Position numbers and translations under genes: made by a program. The notes beneath the pieces are model-generated. The model made no database searches, had not been told where the DNA came from, and was given only the letters and a program-made list of their open reading frames with translations. DNA of 64,000 nt from UBA2883 sp964017965. GTDB lineage: Bacteria > Cyanobacteriota > Vampirovibrionia > Gastranaerophilales > Gastranaerophilaceae. Shown here in pieces: positions 42,565 through 51,161 of this stretch. The stretch is from NCBI GenBank assembly GCA_964017965.1, contig CAXHNV010000005.1, positions 1 to 64,000 of the forward strand, in the 5' to 3' direction. Position 1 is the first letter of the stretch. Each line of letters begins with the position of its first letter.

Positions 42565-44319
42565 TTAAACTAACAAAAATTTGTCATCTTTGATTACAGA
42601 AATAGAGTCACCGTCTTCGTTTTCAGCATAAATATAAACATTCGGTCCGCCAACCATAAAGTCATCATGGGTAGTAGAAGAATTGATATTTTCCTCACTC
42701 AAATATTTTTTCTGCTCATCATAATCATCGATATCCATAGCCCCGTCTATACAGTCAGGATAAGCATTTCCGAGTGCAAGGTGGCAAGCTGCATTCTCAT
42801 CTAAAAGAGTAGAATTAAATAATCTGCCTGTTTTTGCAATCGGAGAGCCTGCAACAAGCGCTACTTCGCCTAATCTATCAGCGTTTTTATGTGATTTGAT
42901 ATGTTCTTTTAACATTTCCGCATTCTTCTCTGCCGTAACATCGATAACTCTGCCGTCTTTAAACGTCATTACAATTCCGTCAACAAGCTTACCATTCAAT
43001 GATAAAGGCATTGTAGCTGCAATACGACCTTGAGCTGTATTTGCAAGAGGCGCTGTAAACACTTCTTCTGTCGGAATATTTACTATAGGTTCGTGACCAA
43101 ACCTATTCATCTCTTCACGAGCAGCCTTAAATTTAGATTTTTCAGACATTGTTATTCTAAAATCAGTCTTTCCATCCGGCTCTTTTGTATCAGGGTCAAC
43201 ACTCACATAATGCAGAGTTCTATAACCGTTATCCATAATTTCATTCATTTTATCTGCACGAACTTTAAGGGTTTCAACATGTTCATCCAAGTTTCCGACC
43301 CTATTGATTTTATTAGCATCACGATAAGCGTGAGATAACGCTTCTATAGGGTCTTTGTGTTCTGGATAAACATCTTTGCAAGATACTGTCGTAGGCGCAT
43401 AATACACTAACCAAGGGTTATGCGCTGATTGTAAATTCGCATATTTAGCACGAGCCTCACTAAACGCAAGAGAACGTTTAACAATACGTTTTGAATCAAT
43501 ACCGTCTAATCGGTTCGGATCATCACCCTCTAAAAATAAACGCGCAGTATCCTTTTCATAATGTTCTTTGCCGGCATCTATCCTGTGTTGAGGAATTTTA
43601 TCCAATAGTTCTTCTTTACCGTATTTTAAAAGATTTACATCACGAACAACATGGTCTTCCGGAAATGTAACATCAACCAGTTTTGTCTTATTTTGAGAAT
43701 ATAAATAATCCACCATATCTATAATATAAGGTAAATGTTCTCTTTCACCGTCAATCAGCACAGGTTCACCCTCGTGGATATCTAAAGCTGTTTTAAAGAT
43801 TTCTTCCGGTTTCATCTTAAATTGGTTTCTAACATTTTGCGGGATAGGCGGATAAATCTTTTCCAACTCTGCTTTAACTTCATAATCTTTTACCCCTGAT
43901 TTTTTATAAGGGTCATTGTTATTATCAAATGTTAATTTCAAAGCATTGGCAAATTCTTTGCGTCCTTGTTTTTTATAGTCAAATTCTTCAGTTATATTAT
44001 ATTTTTGTTTAAGTTTTTCAAGCTCGGGTTCTTTCACATCAAGCTTTACCAAACCGGAACCTTTTTTATAAGCTTCTTGTGCTAAAACATTCATAAACGG
44101 CAGGTATTTAGAATCAGCTTCTATATAAACAGGTTGATTTTCTTGTAACCCTGATTCTTCCAGGAGTTTAATCGCGTACACTTCCATTTTATCAGCAGGT
44201 GTAACACTGCCTGTAAAACTCACAGTATCTGCTTTAAGAGTTTGATTATGTTTTATAAATGTTGGTTTAGATTGTTGTACGTTATAAATAGGGCTATTGC
44301 CAATAGATTTTATATTCAT
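42565..44319 (-). CDS. M29 aminopeptidase with VSFTG-type N-terminal leader
   Basis: 584 aa from ATG 44319 (GGAGG upstream). Residues 45-584 match the AmpS/AmpT M29 family: NIPTEEVF (414-421), LGEVALV (483-489), DENAACHLALG (507-517) and HDDFMVG (551-557) supply the metal and catalytic residues. It is longer than usual (about 410) by an N-terminal leader and an insertion. The first 37 residues are polar and end in VSFTG (33-37), like the INFKG of the GH13-like protein. The start is divergent from the VirB10-like gene. Confidence 0.85.
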   Translation of the reverse strand: MNIKSIGNSPIYNVQQSKPTFIKHNQTLKADTVSFTGSVTPADKMEVYAIKLLEESGLQENQPVYIEADSKYLPFMNVLAQEAYKKGSGLVKLDVKEPELEKLKQKYNITEEFDYKKQGRKEFANALKLTFDNNNDPYKKSGVKDYEVKAELEKIYPPIPQNVRNQFKMKPEEIFKTALDIHEGEPVLIDGEREHLPYIIDMVDYLYSQNKTKLVDVTFPEDHVVRDVNLLKYGKEELLDKIPQHRIDAGKEHYEKDTARLFLEGDDPNRLDGIDSKRIVKRSLAFSEARAKYANLQSAHNPWLVYYAPTTVSCKDVYPEHKDPIEALSHAYRDANKINRVGNLDEHVETLKVRADKMNEIMDNGYRTLHYVSVDPDTKEPDGKTDFRITMSEKSKFKAAREEMNRFGHEPIVNIPTEEVFTAPLANTAQGRIAATMPLSLNGKLVDGIVMTFKDGRVIDVTAEKNAEMLKEHIKSHKNADRLGEVALVAGSPIAKTGRLFNSTLLDENAACHLALGNAYPDCIDGAMDIDDYDEQKKYLSEENINSSTTHDDFMVGGPNVYIYAENEDGDSISVIKDDKFLLV

Positions 44320-44388
44320 TAAGATGCCTCCTAATAACAAAATAACAGAACAAAATATTTTTTGCTATATAATATACAAAGAAGGTAT

Positions 44389-45189
44389 ATGAAAAGATTA
44401 AGTACTAAACTTTTAACAATACTGATATCAGCGTCAATATTTTTGATGCCGGTAGTAGTTTGTGCTGAAACCATATACGATTTTAGTGATGAAGCACAAG
44501 AAAGATTTGAACGTGCTGAACAAAACAAACCTAAAGAAGTTAAAACAGAACCACAGGTTCAAAAAGCAAAAAAGAATACAAAACAAACCAAACTTGACGA
44601 AATAGATAACCAGATAATTGCACCGGCAAAAACAATCCAGGGTAACCTTGTTTATATAGCAGAAGGTGAATCGTTCAATGTAGTGTTACAATCTTCGATA
44701 AGTACATCAAGTCTGGAACGCAATGACACAATTGCCGCAAGTTTGGAAGAAGACTGGGTTTACCAAAATAGAATCATAGCACCGCAAGGAAGCGTCGTTT
44801 ACGGAAGAGCATTAGATAGTAACAAGGCCGGTTTATTTTATTCAAACGGTAACATGACAATAACCTTTGACACTATAATGCTTCCTACCGGCGAACAACT
44901 GCCTTTAACAGCAAATGTCGTAACTATTAAAGCTGAGGGAAACAGAGTTGTAAAATCAGGCATTCAGGTTTTAACAGGAGCGTTAGCAGGTGTAGCAACA
45001 GGGTTGTTATATGCTCTTTTCAGCGGTGGAGATGTTGCAAGAGGACTCGCAGTAGGTGCAGGTATCGGTGCAGCAGGGGGTGTTGTAAGAGCAGGTTTGT
45101 CACGTGGCGAAGACGCTGCAATCCCTGCAGGAACAAGGATTAATGTCAGACTGACAAAACCTATGAGCATAAATCCTTATTCATATTAG
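44389..45189 (+). CDS. Exported VirB10/TrbI-like protein A
   Basis: 266 aa from ATG 44389; an upstream in-frame start lies in the promoter. Signal peptide (LTILISASIFLMPVVVCAE), charged linker, then a domain with FNVVLQSSISTSS, DTIAASLEEDWVYQ, IIAPQGSVVYGRALD, TITFDTIMLPTGEQLPL and a C-terminal glycine-rich hydrophobic stretch plus IPAGTRINVRLTKPM. The IPxGS-xxxG and RxxLPDG-like order resembles the beta-barrel domain of VirB10/TrbI channel proteins. A paralogue lies at 45952. -10 TATAAT at 44368 gives a leader of about 9 nt. Confidence 0.65.
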   Translation: MKRLSTKLLTILISASIFLMPVVVCAETIYDFSDEAQERFERAEQNKPKEVKTEPQVQKAKKNTKQTKLDEIDNQIIAPAKTIQGNLVYIAEGESFNVVLQSSISTSSLERNDTIAASLEEDWVYQNRIIAPQGSVVYGRALDSNKAGLFYSNGNMTITFDTIMLPTGEQLPLTANVVTIKAEGNRVVKSGIQVLTGALAGVATGLLYALFSGGDVARGLAVGAGIGAAGGVVRAGLSRGEDAAIPAGTRINVRLTKPMSINPYSY

Positions 45190-45261
45190 AATCTAAAATG
45201 AACAATTTAATCTCAAATTTCGTTATATTCATGACTGTAGCGAATAAATGGAGATTATGTT

Positions 45262-45942
45262 ATGAAAAAATTTGTTTATTTTCTTTTGATTTTGTCTTTA
45301 GGTCTCGGCTGTCAGGCGGCTGAAATTTTTCAACTGGAACTTGCACCTGCAACTCAAATTGACGGCAAAGTAAAATCAAGAGGAAACAAAGATACCATAA
45401 TCCTGAACACCGAACCACCCGGAAGTGCTATGTTTGAATCAATATTCAACGAATCTTCATCAACAACTACTGTTGCATCCAGTGGTAATTTCACAAGCTG
45501 GAGATTAAATGACCCGTATATTGTTCAGATTGACGGCAACAACTATATTATGATAATTGATAACCCTACAAAAAAATGGAACAAAGACGATATTTTAGGT
45601 ATTGACGATACAAAAGAAACGATTTTTAAAGCACTAAAGGCGTTAGAATCAGACGGCGACCGCACAAAACTAACATCAGATGAACTAAAAAAAGCAAAAA
45701 TAAGGTTTGTAAAAATTGATAAAGACGGCGCTATCTTAGTAAATGACCGAAAACAAGATTACAGTCTTGATAAAATAAGCCATATTGATATGATTCGATT
45801 AAGAAAACTTGCAAACAGCAGTGTTACAGGTATATTCGGGCACTTTAACGTTTATCTGAAAACAGATAACAACTCTAAAAGAATGGTTATCGGTTATGTA
45901 ACTATTCAAGAAGATGATTCGGAAAAAATATTGTTCAAATAA
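45262..45942 (+). CDS. Exported unknown protein in the envelope cluster
   Basis: 226 aa. Signal peptide with a Cys at its end (LILSLGLGCQAAE), so a lipoprotein is possible, though the lipobox is imperfect. A mid-region DGDRTKLTSDELKKAKIRFVKIDKDG (longer than shown motif, about 135-160) looks like a calcium-type helix-loop-helix pair, similar to EF-hand segments seen in the window's zincins. No named family. RBS GGAG. The next gene starts after 9 bp. Confidence 0.6.
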   Translation: MKKFVYFLLILSLGLGCQAAEIFQLELAPATQIDGKVKSRGNKDTIILNTEPPGSAMFESIFNESSSTTTVASSGNFTSWRLNDPYIVQIDGNNYIMIIDNPTKKWNKDDILGIDDTKETIFKALKALESDGDRTKLTSDELKKAKIRFVKIDKDGAILVNDRKQDYSLDKISHIDMIRLRKLANSSVTGIFGHFNVYLKTDNNSKRMVIGYVTIQEDDSEKILFK

Positions 45943-45951
45943 AGAGGTTCT

Positions 45952-46584
45952 ATGTTTAAACCCACATATCTGTTAACAATTTTATTAACATTCTCAATAA
46001 TATTCATGCCTGTATCGGTTATGGATAGTGGATATGCTTGTGCGGCTTTTCGTAAAAAATCAGAGTTTGTAAAAGTCAAAAAAGGAACAGATTTTGATAT
46101 AGCGCTTCAAAACACAATAAATTCAGCAAACTTAAAAGAAGATGACTCAATTGCAGCAAGCCTTGAAGAAGATATCGTTTTTAAATCAAATCTCATAGCA
46201 CCGCAGGGAAGCATAGTATACGGAAAAGTACAAAAAGTAAAGTCTTCAAAAGGTTTTTACGGCAAAGGCTATTTACAGATAACATTTGATGAGATAATGC
46301 TTCCAAACGGCGAGGTATTAAATTTTTCGGGGAATGTTATCAAAGTAAAAGCAAAAGGTAATCGGGCAATAAGAATCGGAGGTGATATATTACTCGGAAT
46401 AGTATTTGGAGCAATTGCAGGAGCAACTGTAATACCGACATTTGCTCCTATAGGAGCGTTGATGGGATTAGCAATGGGTACAATGGAAGCAGCAGACACA
46501 AAAGGGCTTGATGTTGAAATTCCTTCAGGCACCGCTCTGACTATAAGACTGGTTAAACCGTTAAAAACTGTACCTTATGCGTGA
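45952..46584 (+). CDS. Exported VirB10/TrbI-like protein B
   Basis: 210 aa, clearly paralogous to the 44389 protein: FDIALQNTINSANLKEDDS, IAASLEEDIVFKSNLIAPQG, SIVYGKVQ, LQITFDEIMLPNGEVLNFSG and IPSGTALTIRLVKPL line up in the same order. Signal peptide or anchor at 5-28 and a glycine/alanine-rich hydrophobic segment near 140-180. The long N-terminal linker of protein A is missing. Likely partners or a duplicated channel component; RBS GAGG. Confidence 0.65.
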   Translation: MFKPTYLLTILLTFSIIFMPVSVMDSGYACAAFRKKSEFVKVKKGTDFDIALQNTINSANLKEDDSIAASLEEDIVFKSNLIAPQGSIVYGKVQKVKSSKGFYGKGYLQITFDEIMLPNGEVLNFSGNVIKVKAKGNRAIRIGGDILLGIVFGAIAGATVIPTFAPIGALMGLAMGTMEAADTKGLDVEIPSGTALTIRLVKPLKTVPYA

Positions 46585-46594
46585 TAATATGGTA

Positions 46595-46603
46595 TGATAT
46601 AAA
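46595..46603 (+). promoter_or_regulatory. Extended -10 promoter before the vWA gene
   Basis: TGA then TATAAA within a 17-mer identical to that upstream of the M16 peptidase (25721-25737). It could provide an internal start for 46627-50165. Confidence 0.4.
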
Positions 46604-46626
46604 AAAGTTTAAATAAGGATACAGAT

Positions 46627-47295
46627 ATGAATAAAAGAACAATTACTATCGGAATAATCATACTATGTACAAGTATTATACTAAAACTCATCTGGTCAGG
46701 TTTGAAAAATATCAAAATAGATGACTTTAAACCCGCAGCAGTGATGTTTGTAGTTGATTCATCAGCCTCAAACCAGTCAAAACTTCCTGAGCAGAAAAAA
46801 TTCTTAAAACAGATTTGTGCTCAACTTGATCCTGAGGACCAGATTAAGATAATCAAAGTTTCAGAAGAAGCATATATGATTTATGAAGGTTCTCCTCAAA
46901 GTTCTAACGCTATAAACAAGTCTATGGAAGCATTTACAAAATATGAACCGGAAGCTCTCGGAACAGCTTATGGCGACGGACTAAAAAAAGCGTTTAATTA
47001 TGCTCTTATTATGCGAAACGAAGGTTACACTCCGGCGGTTGTTGTAATAGGTGACCTTGAAAACGAAGGTGATACCTCTAAACAAATCAACTGGGATACA
47101 CTTCCCGTAGAAGTTTCAAAAGTTAAACAATCCGCACCGGATTTAGTGATGATGTTTCTGTTTGCACACCCGCAAAAACTAGATATGGTAAAAGAAAAAC
47201 TCATAACAATCTTAGGCGAACAAAAATTGATACTTGCACCTGAACAAAACGCTGAAAAGTCATTACGTAAGTTCATCAATGCAATAGGACGATAG
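46627..47295 (+). CDS. Membrane-anchored von Willebrand factor A domain protein
   Basis: 222 aa. One N-terminal membrane helix (about 7-24), then a vWA fold: MIDAS DSSAS at 44-48 (DxSxS), LGTAYGDGL near 115 supplying the Thr, and VVIGDLENEGD giving the Asp. The domain faces the periplasm if the helix is a signal anchor. vWA domains bind partners through a metal; BatA/BatB and pilus or secretion systems use them. Between the VirB10-like pair and the FHA-like membrane protein. Confidence 0.8.
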   Translation: MNKRTITIGIIILCTSIILKLIWSGLKNIKIDDFKPAAVMFVVDSSASNQSKLPEQKKFLKQICAQLDPEDQIKIIKVSEEAYMIYEGSPQSSNAINKSMEAFTKYEPEALGTAYGDGLKKAFNYALIMRNEGYTPAVVVIGDLENEGDTSKQINWDTLPVEVSKVKQSAPDLVMMFLFAHPQKLDMVKEKLITILGEQKLILAPEQNAEKSLRKFINAIGR

Positions 47296-47309
47296 AAGAA
47301 AGGATAAAT

Positions 47310-48812
47310 ATGGCAATTACAATCTCTTCAAAGACTAACGAAAAAACATTTAATCAAGAAATAATAAACATAGGCTCAAACCCTAACTGTGATTATACAC
47401 TTAATACAGGTTCCGATTTTGTTTTGACACTTCAATACGATTCAAAATCAAAAAAATGCACTATATTAAATACTTTCAATAACCAAAATATCCTTTTCAA
47501 AGGTCAGCCTATAGGACAAAAACTTGAGATTGATAATATTGCAAAACTAATGTTTGCGGATAGCGAAGAGTTCCTTTCTATCAAGATAACCGCTGATTCG
47601 CCAACATTTACCGTAAGCGAAGCTGACAAAGCAAAAGCTGATATTGAAGCTAAAAGAGTTGGTGTTGTAAAGCAAACAGGTTTTGCTATCAACGATATAA
47701 AAAACAGGATAAGTTTGAACTTTAAAGAATCTGTTTTTGTACATATTTCATTATTCTTATGCTCATTTATAACAGCTTTTGGATTGGCAAACTATCTTAC
47801 AGGGCTTGAGATTGAAGAAACCAAAAACTTTATACATCTTCCGACCAACATCAAAATACTTGCTATCTTTGCAATGATTGTGTTTGGACTTGCCTTAACG
47901 TTTAAACAAGGAATTTATACATTATTCCAAAAACGAGAAGATTCTAAACTTGTTCAAAACTTTATGATAGCGGTACCCGCACTATTTTTTATGGGGATTT
48001 ATGCAATCAATTTGTTGTATTATTCAAGCATAAACCTTGCTTTCGGGGTACTTATTTCATTATTCTTTGTAGGTTTAACCTTAGTGCTTGCAACAGCTTG
48101 CGGATATTTCAAAAGCACAGGACATGCGCTTTCTTATGAACTAAACAAATACGAATACAGAGAAGACTTTGAACTTGTTATGAACGACTACAGATGTTGG
48201 ATAGATAACTATATTAACAATTTAAGTAATACAAAACTTCAAAATATAAAAGACAAGTTGTTTAATCTGCAGTTAAAATCAATCGGTGAAACAATTTTAG
48301 GTATTTTAACGGCACCGTTTCTTGCTTATGGTGTTTCTAACACCTTAGCGAGCTGTTTTCCTGATGCTGCAGGCTGGATAAGGATTTCAGGGTTAAGATT
48401 CAGTCCTGTATTCCTTGTGCTCGCCTCATTTATGATTATTTTCGCATTCTTTGCGTTTGTCAACGCGTTTTTAGCATCAAGAAAAATACAGGGTTCAAAC
48501 GTTATTAAACAAGACGGGTTCAGCAACTACCTTGTACACGGTACAGATATTTTCGGACTGCAAGGTGTTACAAAACTTGAATCAGAAAAGGTACGTTCGC
48601 TTGGAATCGGATGTTCTATTATTTTCATTGAGTTCACGATGAACACATCATATTTTTTCACTGAAATAGGCGGAGACTTGCAAGGTATTCTGCTGAGTAT
48701 TATTGCTGCTCTTGTTCCGACAGCATTATTACTTGCAGAAACTTATATGCTCAGTCAAACAAAGTTTGATATTTACGCTAGTGAAGAACTTGTTGCTAAG
48801 ATAGATAAATAA
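47310..48812 (+). CDS. Polytopic membrane protein with FHA-like N-terminal domain
   Basis: 500 aa. Residues 1-95 look like a beta-sandwich of FHA type (INIGSNPNCDYTLNTGSDFV, LNTFNNQNILFKGQPIGQ), which binds phosphothreonine, though key Arg/Ser/His are not evident. From about 140 there are seven to nine membrane helices (for example LAIFAMIVFGLALTF, AVPALFFMGIYAINLLYY, FLVLASFMIIFAFFAFV) with a large soluble loop at about 270-330. No known family. The RBS GAAAGGAT and 14-bp gap place it in the operon. Could be the central membrane component. Confidence 0.7.
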   Translation: MAITISSKTNEKTFNQEIINIGSNPNCDYTLNTGSDFVLTLQYDSKSKKCTILNTFNNQNILFKGQPIGQKLEIDNIAKLMFADSEEFLSIKITADSPTFTVSEADKAKADIEAKRVGVVKQTGFAINDIKNRISLNFKESVFVHISLFLCSFITAFGLANYLTGLEIEETKNFIHLPTNIKILAIFAMIVFGLALTFKQGIYTLFQKREDSKLVQNFMIAVPALFFMGIYAINLLYYSSINLAFGVLISLFFVGLTLVLATACGYFKSTGHALSYELNKYEYREDFELVMNDYRCWIDNYINNLSNTKLQNIKDKLFNLQLKSIGETILGILTAPFLAYGVSNTLASCFPDAAGWIRISGLRFSPVFLVLASFMIIFAFFAFVNAFLASRKIQGSNVIKQDGFSNYLVHGTDIFGLQGVTKLESEKVRSLGIGCSIIFIEFTMNTSYFFTEIGGDLQGILLSIIAALVPTALLLAETYMLSQTKFDIYASEELVAKIDK

Positions 48813-48821
48813 GGATAAACA

Positions 48822-49532
48822 ATGCGTTTAAAGGTTCTGATTATAGTTTTAATCGGTTTATTAGCTCTGATAACAGCGTTTGTCGGGCTTAAGCAGCCTG
48901 CGCTTCATAAGCAGACAATGTTTTCTGATGAGTATCACAAGTTTGAAGAGGTTGAACTGCCTGCAGCTAAGGTAGCTGTTTCAAATGTGAAACCTAAACC
49001 TGTTGTACAACCGACTAAACCCATTGTTCAACCGAATAAACCAGTTGTTCAACCCGCTAAACCGGTTACACAACCCGCTAAGCCTGTCACAAAAAAACAA
49101 CAAGAACCAAAACAACCGGCAAAAGTTGTACAGGACGTGAAGCCTCAAGAAAATAAGCCTCATCAGTTAACCGAACAGGAAGAGATTATTGCCTGGAACA
49201 GATGGCGCAGTAATTTGCAGAATCAGGTTATGAAAGACGCACCTATGAGAGCGCCTCTCGGAACAGTATTCAAGTTCTCGTTTACTGTTGATAAATATGG
49301 TAACATGTCAAATATCAAGGTTTGGTCTGAGAACCCTAATTATACGGACTTGGCTGTAAGAGTTATAAAACCTGTGCTAACAGGGTATGCACACAAACCT
49401 ATTTTGAAATTTCCTGAAGGAACAAAACGGGTAATAACTAATGTTACGGGCGGTTATGTAATATCGACAAGAACAAAATATAGCAGTCCTTCTGATTACT
49501 CGGATTATGAAAAAGTAAAAAGGTATTATTAG
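48822..49532 (+). CDS. TonB/TolA-like protein with Pro-rich stalk (1)
   Basis: 236 aa. N-terminal membrane helix (5-24), a long Pro/Lys/Val/Gln repeat (about 55-100; units like VVQPTKPIVQPNKPVVQPAK) that could span the periplasm, then a C-terminal domain of about 100 residues (LGTVFKFSFTVDKYGNMSNI) like TonB/TolA C-termini. Such proteins couple inner-membrane energy to outer-membrane partners. Adjacent to a second similar protein. Confidence 0.75.
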   Translation: MRLKVLIIVLIGLLALITAFVGLKQPALHKQTMFSDEYHKFEEVELPAAKVAVSNVKPKPVVQPTKPIVQPNKPVVQPAKPVTQPAKPVTKKQQEPKQPAKVVQDVKPQENKPHQLTEQEEIIAWNRWRSNLQNQVMKDAPMRAPLGTVFKFSFTVDKYGNMSNIKVWSENPNYTDLAVRVIKPVLTGYAHKPILKFPEGTKRVITNVTGGYVISTRTKYSSPSDYSDYEKVKRYY

Positions 49533-50165
49533 ATGTATAAATGTAGCGAATGCGGAGCTGAATACAAAACAAAACCTGATTATTGCGATTGCGGCAATGA
49601 CAGGTTTGAAACTATTGAACCCAAAAAGAAAGACTATTCTGTATTGTTTCTTTTGTTATGCGTGATTCTCTCTGTTGTAATACTTTCGTTTTCAACAGGC
49701 AACAAAACAACAGAAACTAAAACAGAAACAAAAACTACAACTACACCCCCAACTAAAATTACACCTATCCCTGAACCTAAGCCTCAACCCAAACCTATCA
49801 TTCAACAAAAAACTATAACCACTCAACAAAAACCGGTTATTAAACCAAAACCTGTAATAGTAGTAAATACAAAAGAAGCACAAGATTACAAGATAAAACT
49901 CAGAAACGCTTTGTTTTTGAAACTGGATGTAACAAATATACAGGGTTCCGGTAAATGCGGAATACAGTTTTCGGTTAATCAAGAGGGCAAGCTTATAAAC
50001 AGAGCATTCTCATTCCAATCAGATAACAAAACCCTGAATGACGAAGTATACAAAATGCTAATGAGAATGCCAAAATACGATACTCCACCTCAAAGTTATA
50101 AAGGCGAACTCATCAAGATAACAATCGAATTCAACAACGGCGAATACGAGATTTCATTACGTTAA
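49533..50165 (+). CDS. TonB/TolA-like protein with zinc ribbon and Pro-rich stalk (2)
   Basis: 210 aa, starting one base after the preceding stop. N-terminal zinc ribbon CSEC then CDCG in the cytosol, one membrane helix (38-56), Pro/Lys/Thr stalk (62-112) and a TonB-like C-terminal domain: GSGKCGIQFSVNQEGKL, LNDEVYKMLMRMP, PPQSYKGELIKITIEF. An N-terminal zinc ribbon is unusual for a TonB-like protein and may sense or bind a cytosolic partner. Last gene of the cluster; its end overlaps the convergent lysR by 9 bp. Confidence 0.8.
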   Translation: MYKCSECGAEYKTKPDYCDCGNDRFETIEPKKKDYSVLFLLLCVILSVVILSFSTGNKTTETKTETKTTTTPPTKITPIPEPKPQPKPIIQQKTITTQQKPVIKPKPVIVVNTKEAQDYKIKLRNALFLKLDVTNIQGSGKCGIQFSVNQEGKLINRAFSFQSDNKTLNDEVYKMLMRMPKYDTPPQSYKGELIKITIEFNNGEYEISLR

Positions 50166-51050
50166 AAGACTTTCCTTAAGCTTTTCTAAAAACAATTTCG
50201 ATGCGGGTGAAAAAATTTGTTGTTTTTTCCATATTATATCTAACTTAGACTCCAACCGCGGATACAATTCTCTAAAACATAATCCGCTATTTTCAGAGGT
50301 ATTTGCAAGTTTATCAAGAGTAACCGCACTACCCATGCCGGATTTAACCATAATAGCCGCATTATATATAAGATTATATGTCGCTACAATATTCAATTTA
50401 TCAAACGCATTCCCGAACCAATCTAAAAAACCGCTGTCTTTAGAGTATTTTGGCGACATTTGTCTGGAAGTAATAAGCGGTTCTTTTATTAAATCCTCTG
50501 TTGTAATAACCTCTTTTTTTGCAAGTTCACTATCGATTCTTGTCAATACACCCCAAATATCTTTAGACGGCAAAGTTATGTAATCATATTTCTCCAAATC
50601 AATCGGTTGAATAACAAGAGCAAAATCAATCAATCCTTTATCAAGTTTATCCAAAACATCTTCTGCATTACCGCTGTAAATATTGTATTTTATTTGAGGG
50701 TAATCATCTTGCAATATTTTCATAACATCAGTAATATAGTGCATTGATTCTGTTTCACCTGCACCAATAGAAATATTGCCGCTAATAGTATCTGAGATTG
50801 ATTGAAACTCTGATTCAGTTATTTCAACCATTTCAATAATTTCGCCTGCTCGTTTTTTTAAAAGCATTCCCTCAGGAGTCAGTGTAATTTTATGTTTACC
50901 TCTGATAAACAGTTTCTGTTTTAATTCTTTTTCCAAATCTTGCAATTGTCGGGTAAGCGTCGGTTGGGTTAAATGCAATGATTGTGCTGCTCTGGTAATA
51001 CTACCTTCTTTCACAACCGCCAAAAAGTATTTCAAAACCCGTATTTCCAT
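50157..51050 (-). CDS. LysR-type transcriptional regulator
   Basis: 297 aa from ATG 51050 (MEIRVLKYFLAVVKEGSITR). The winged HTH with AAQSLHLTQPTLTRQLQDLE (about 19-38) is classic; the rest is a type-2 periplasmic-binding-like effector domain. Divergent from the 51162 operon, which it very likely controls. TTGACA-17 bp-TATTAT (51085-51057) ends 6 nt before the ATG and no RBS is seen, predicting a leaderless, autoregulated transcript. The effector cannot be told. Confidence 0.93.
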   Translation of the reverse strand: MEIRVLKYFLAVVKEGSITRAAQSLHLTQPTLTRQLQDLEKELKQKLFIRGKHKITLTPEGMLLKKRAGEIIEMVEITESEFQSISDTISGNISIGAGETESMHYITDVMKILQDDYPQIKYNIYSGNAEDVLDKLDKGLIDFALVIQPIDLEKYDYITLPSKDIWGVLTRIDSELAKKEVITTEDLIKEPLITSRQMSPKYSKDSGFLDWFGNAFDKLNIVATYNLIYNAAIMVKSGMGSAVTLDKLANTSENSGLCFRELYPRLESKLDIIWKKQQIFSPASKLFLEKLKESLLT

Positions 51051-51056
51051 AATCTT

Positions 51057-51085
51057 ATAATACCTTTTCTTACCATACCTGTCAA
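51057..51085 (-). promoter_or_regulatory. lysR promoter TTGACA-17-TATTAT, leaderless
   Basis: On the minus strand a consensus -35 TTGACA (51085-51080), 17 bp and TATTAT (51062-51057); six bases to ATG 51050. The dyad ATACCT (51075-51080) / AGGTAT (51107-51112) overlaps the -35 and fits a LysR autoregulatory site. Confidence 0.6.
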
Positions 51086-51112
51086 GCATAGTATATTATA
51101 CAATATAGGTAT
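51075..51112. promoter_or_regulatory. Candidate LysR operator dyad
   Basis: ATACCT and AGGTAT are inverted, 26 bp apart, with an AT-rich centre between the divergent starts of lysR and the hydrolase gene. Position and symmetry fit LysR binding; the exact T-N11-A core is not assigned. Confidence 0.35.
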
Positions 51113-51161
51113 TTGCTATTTTTAAGACAATGATAAATAATATAGATATAAGGAGAAATCT

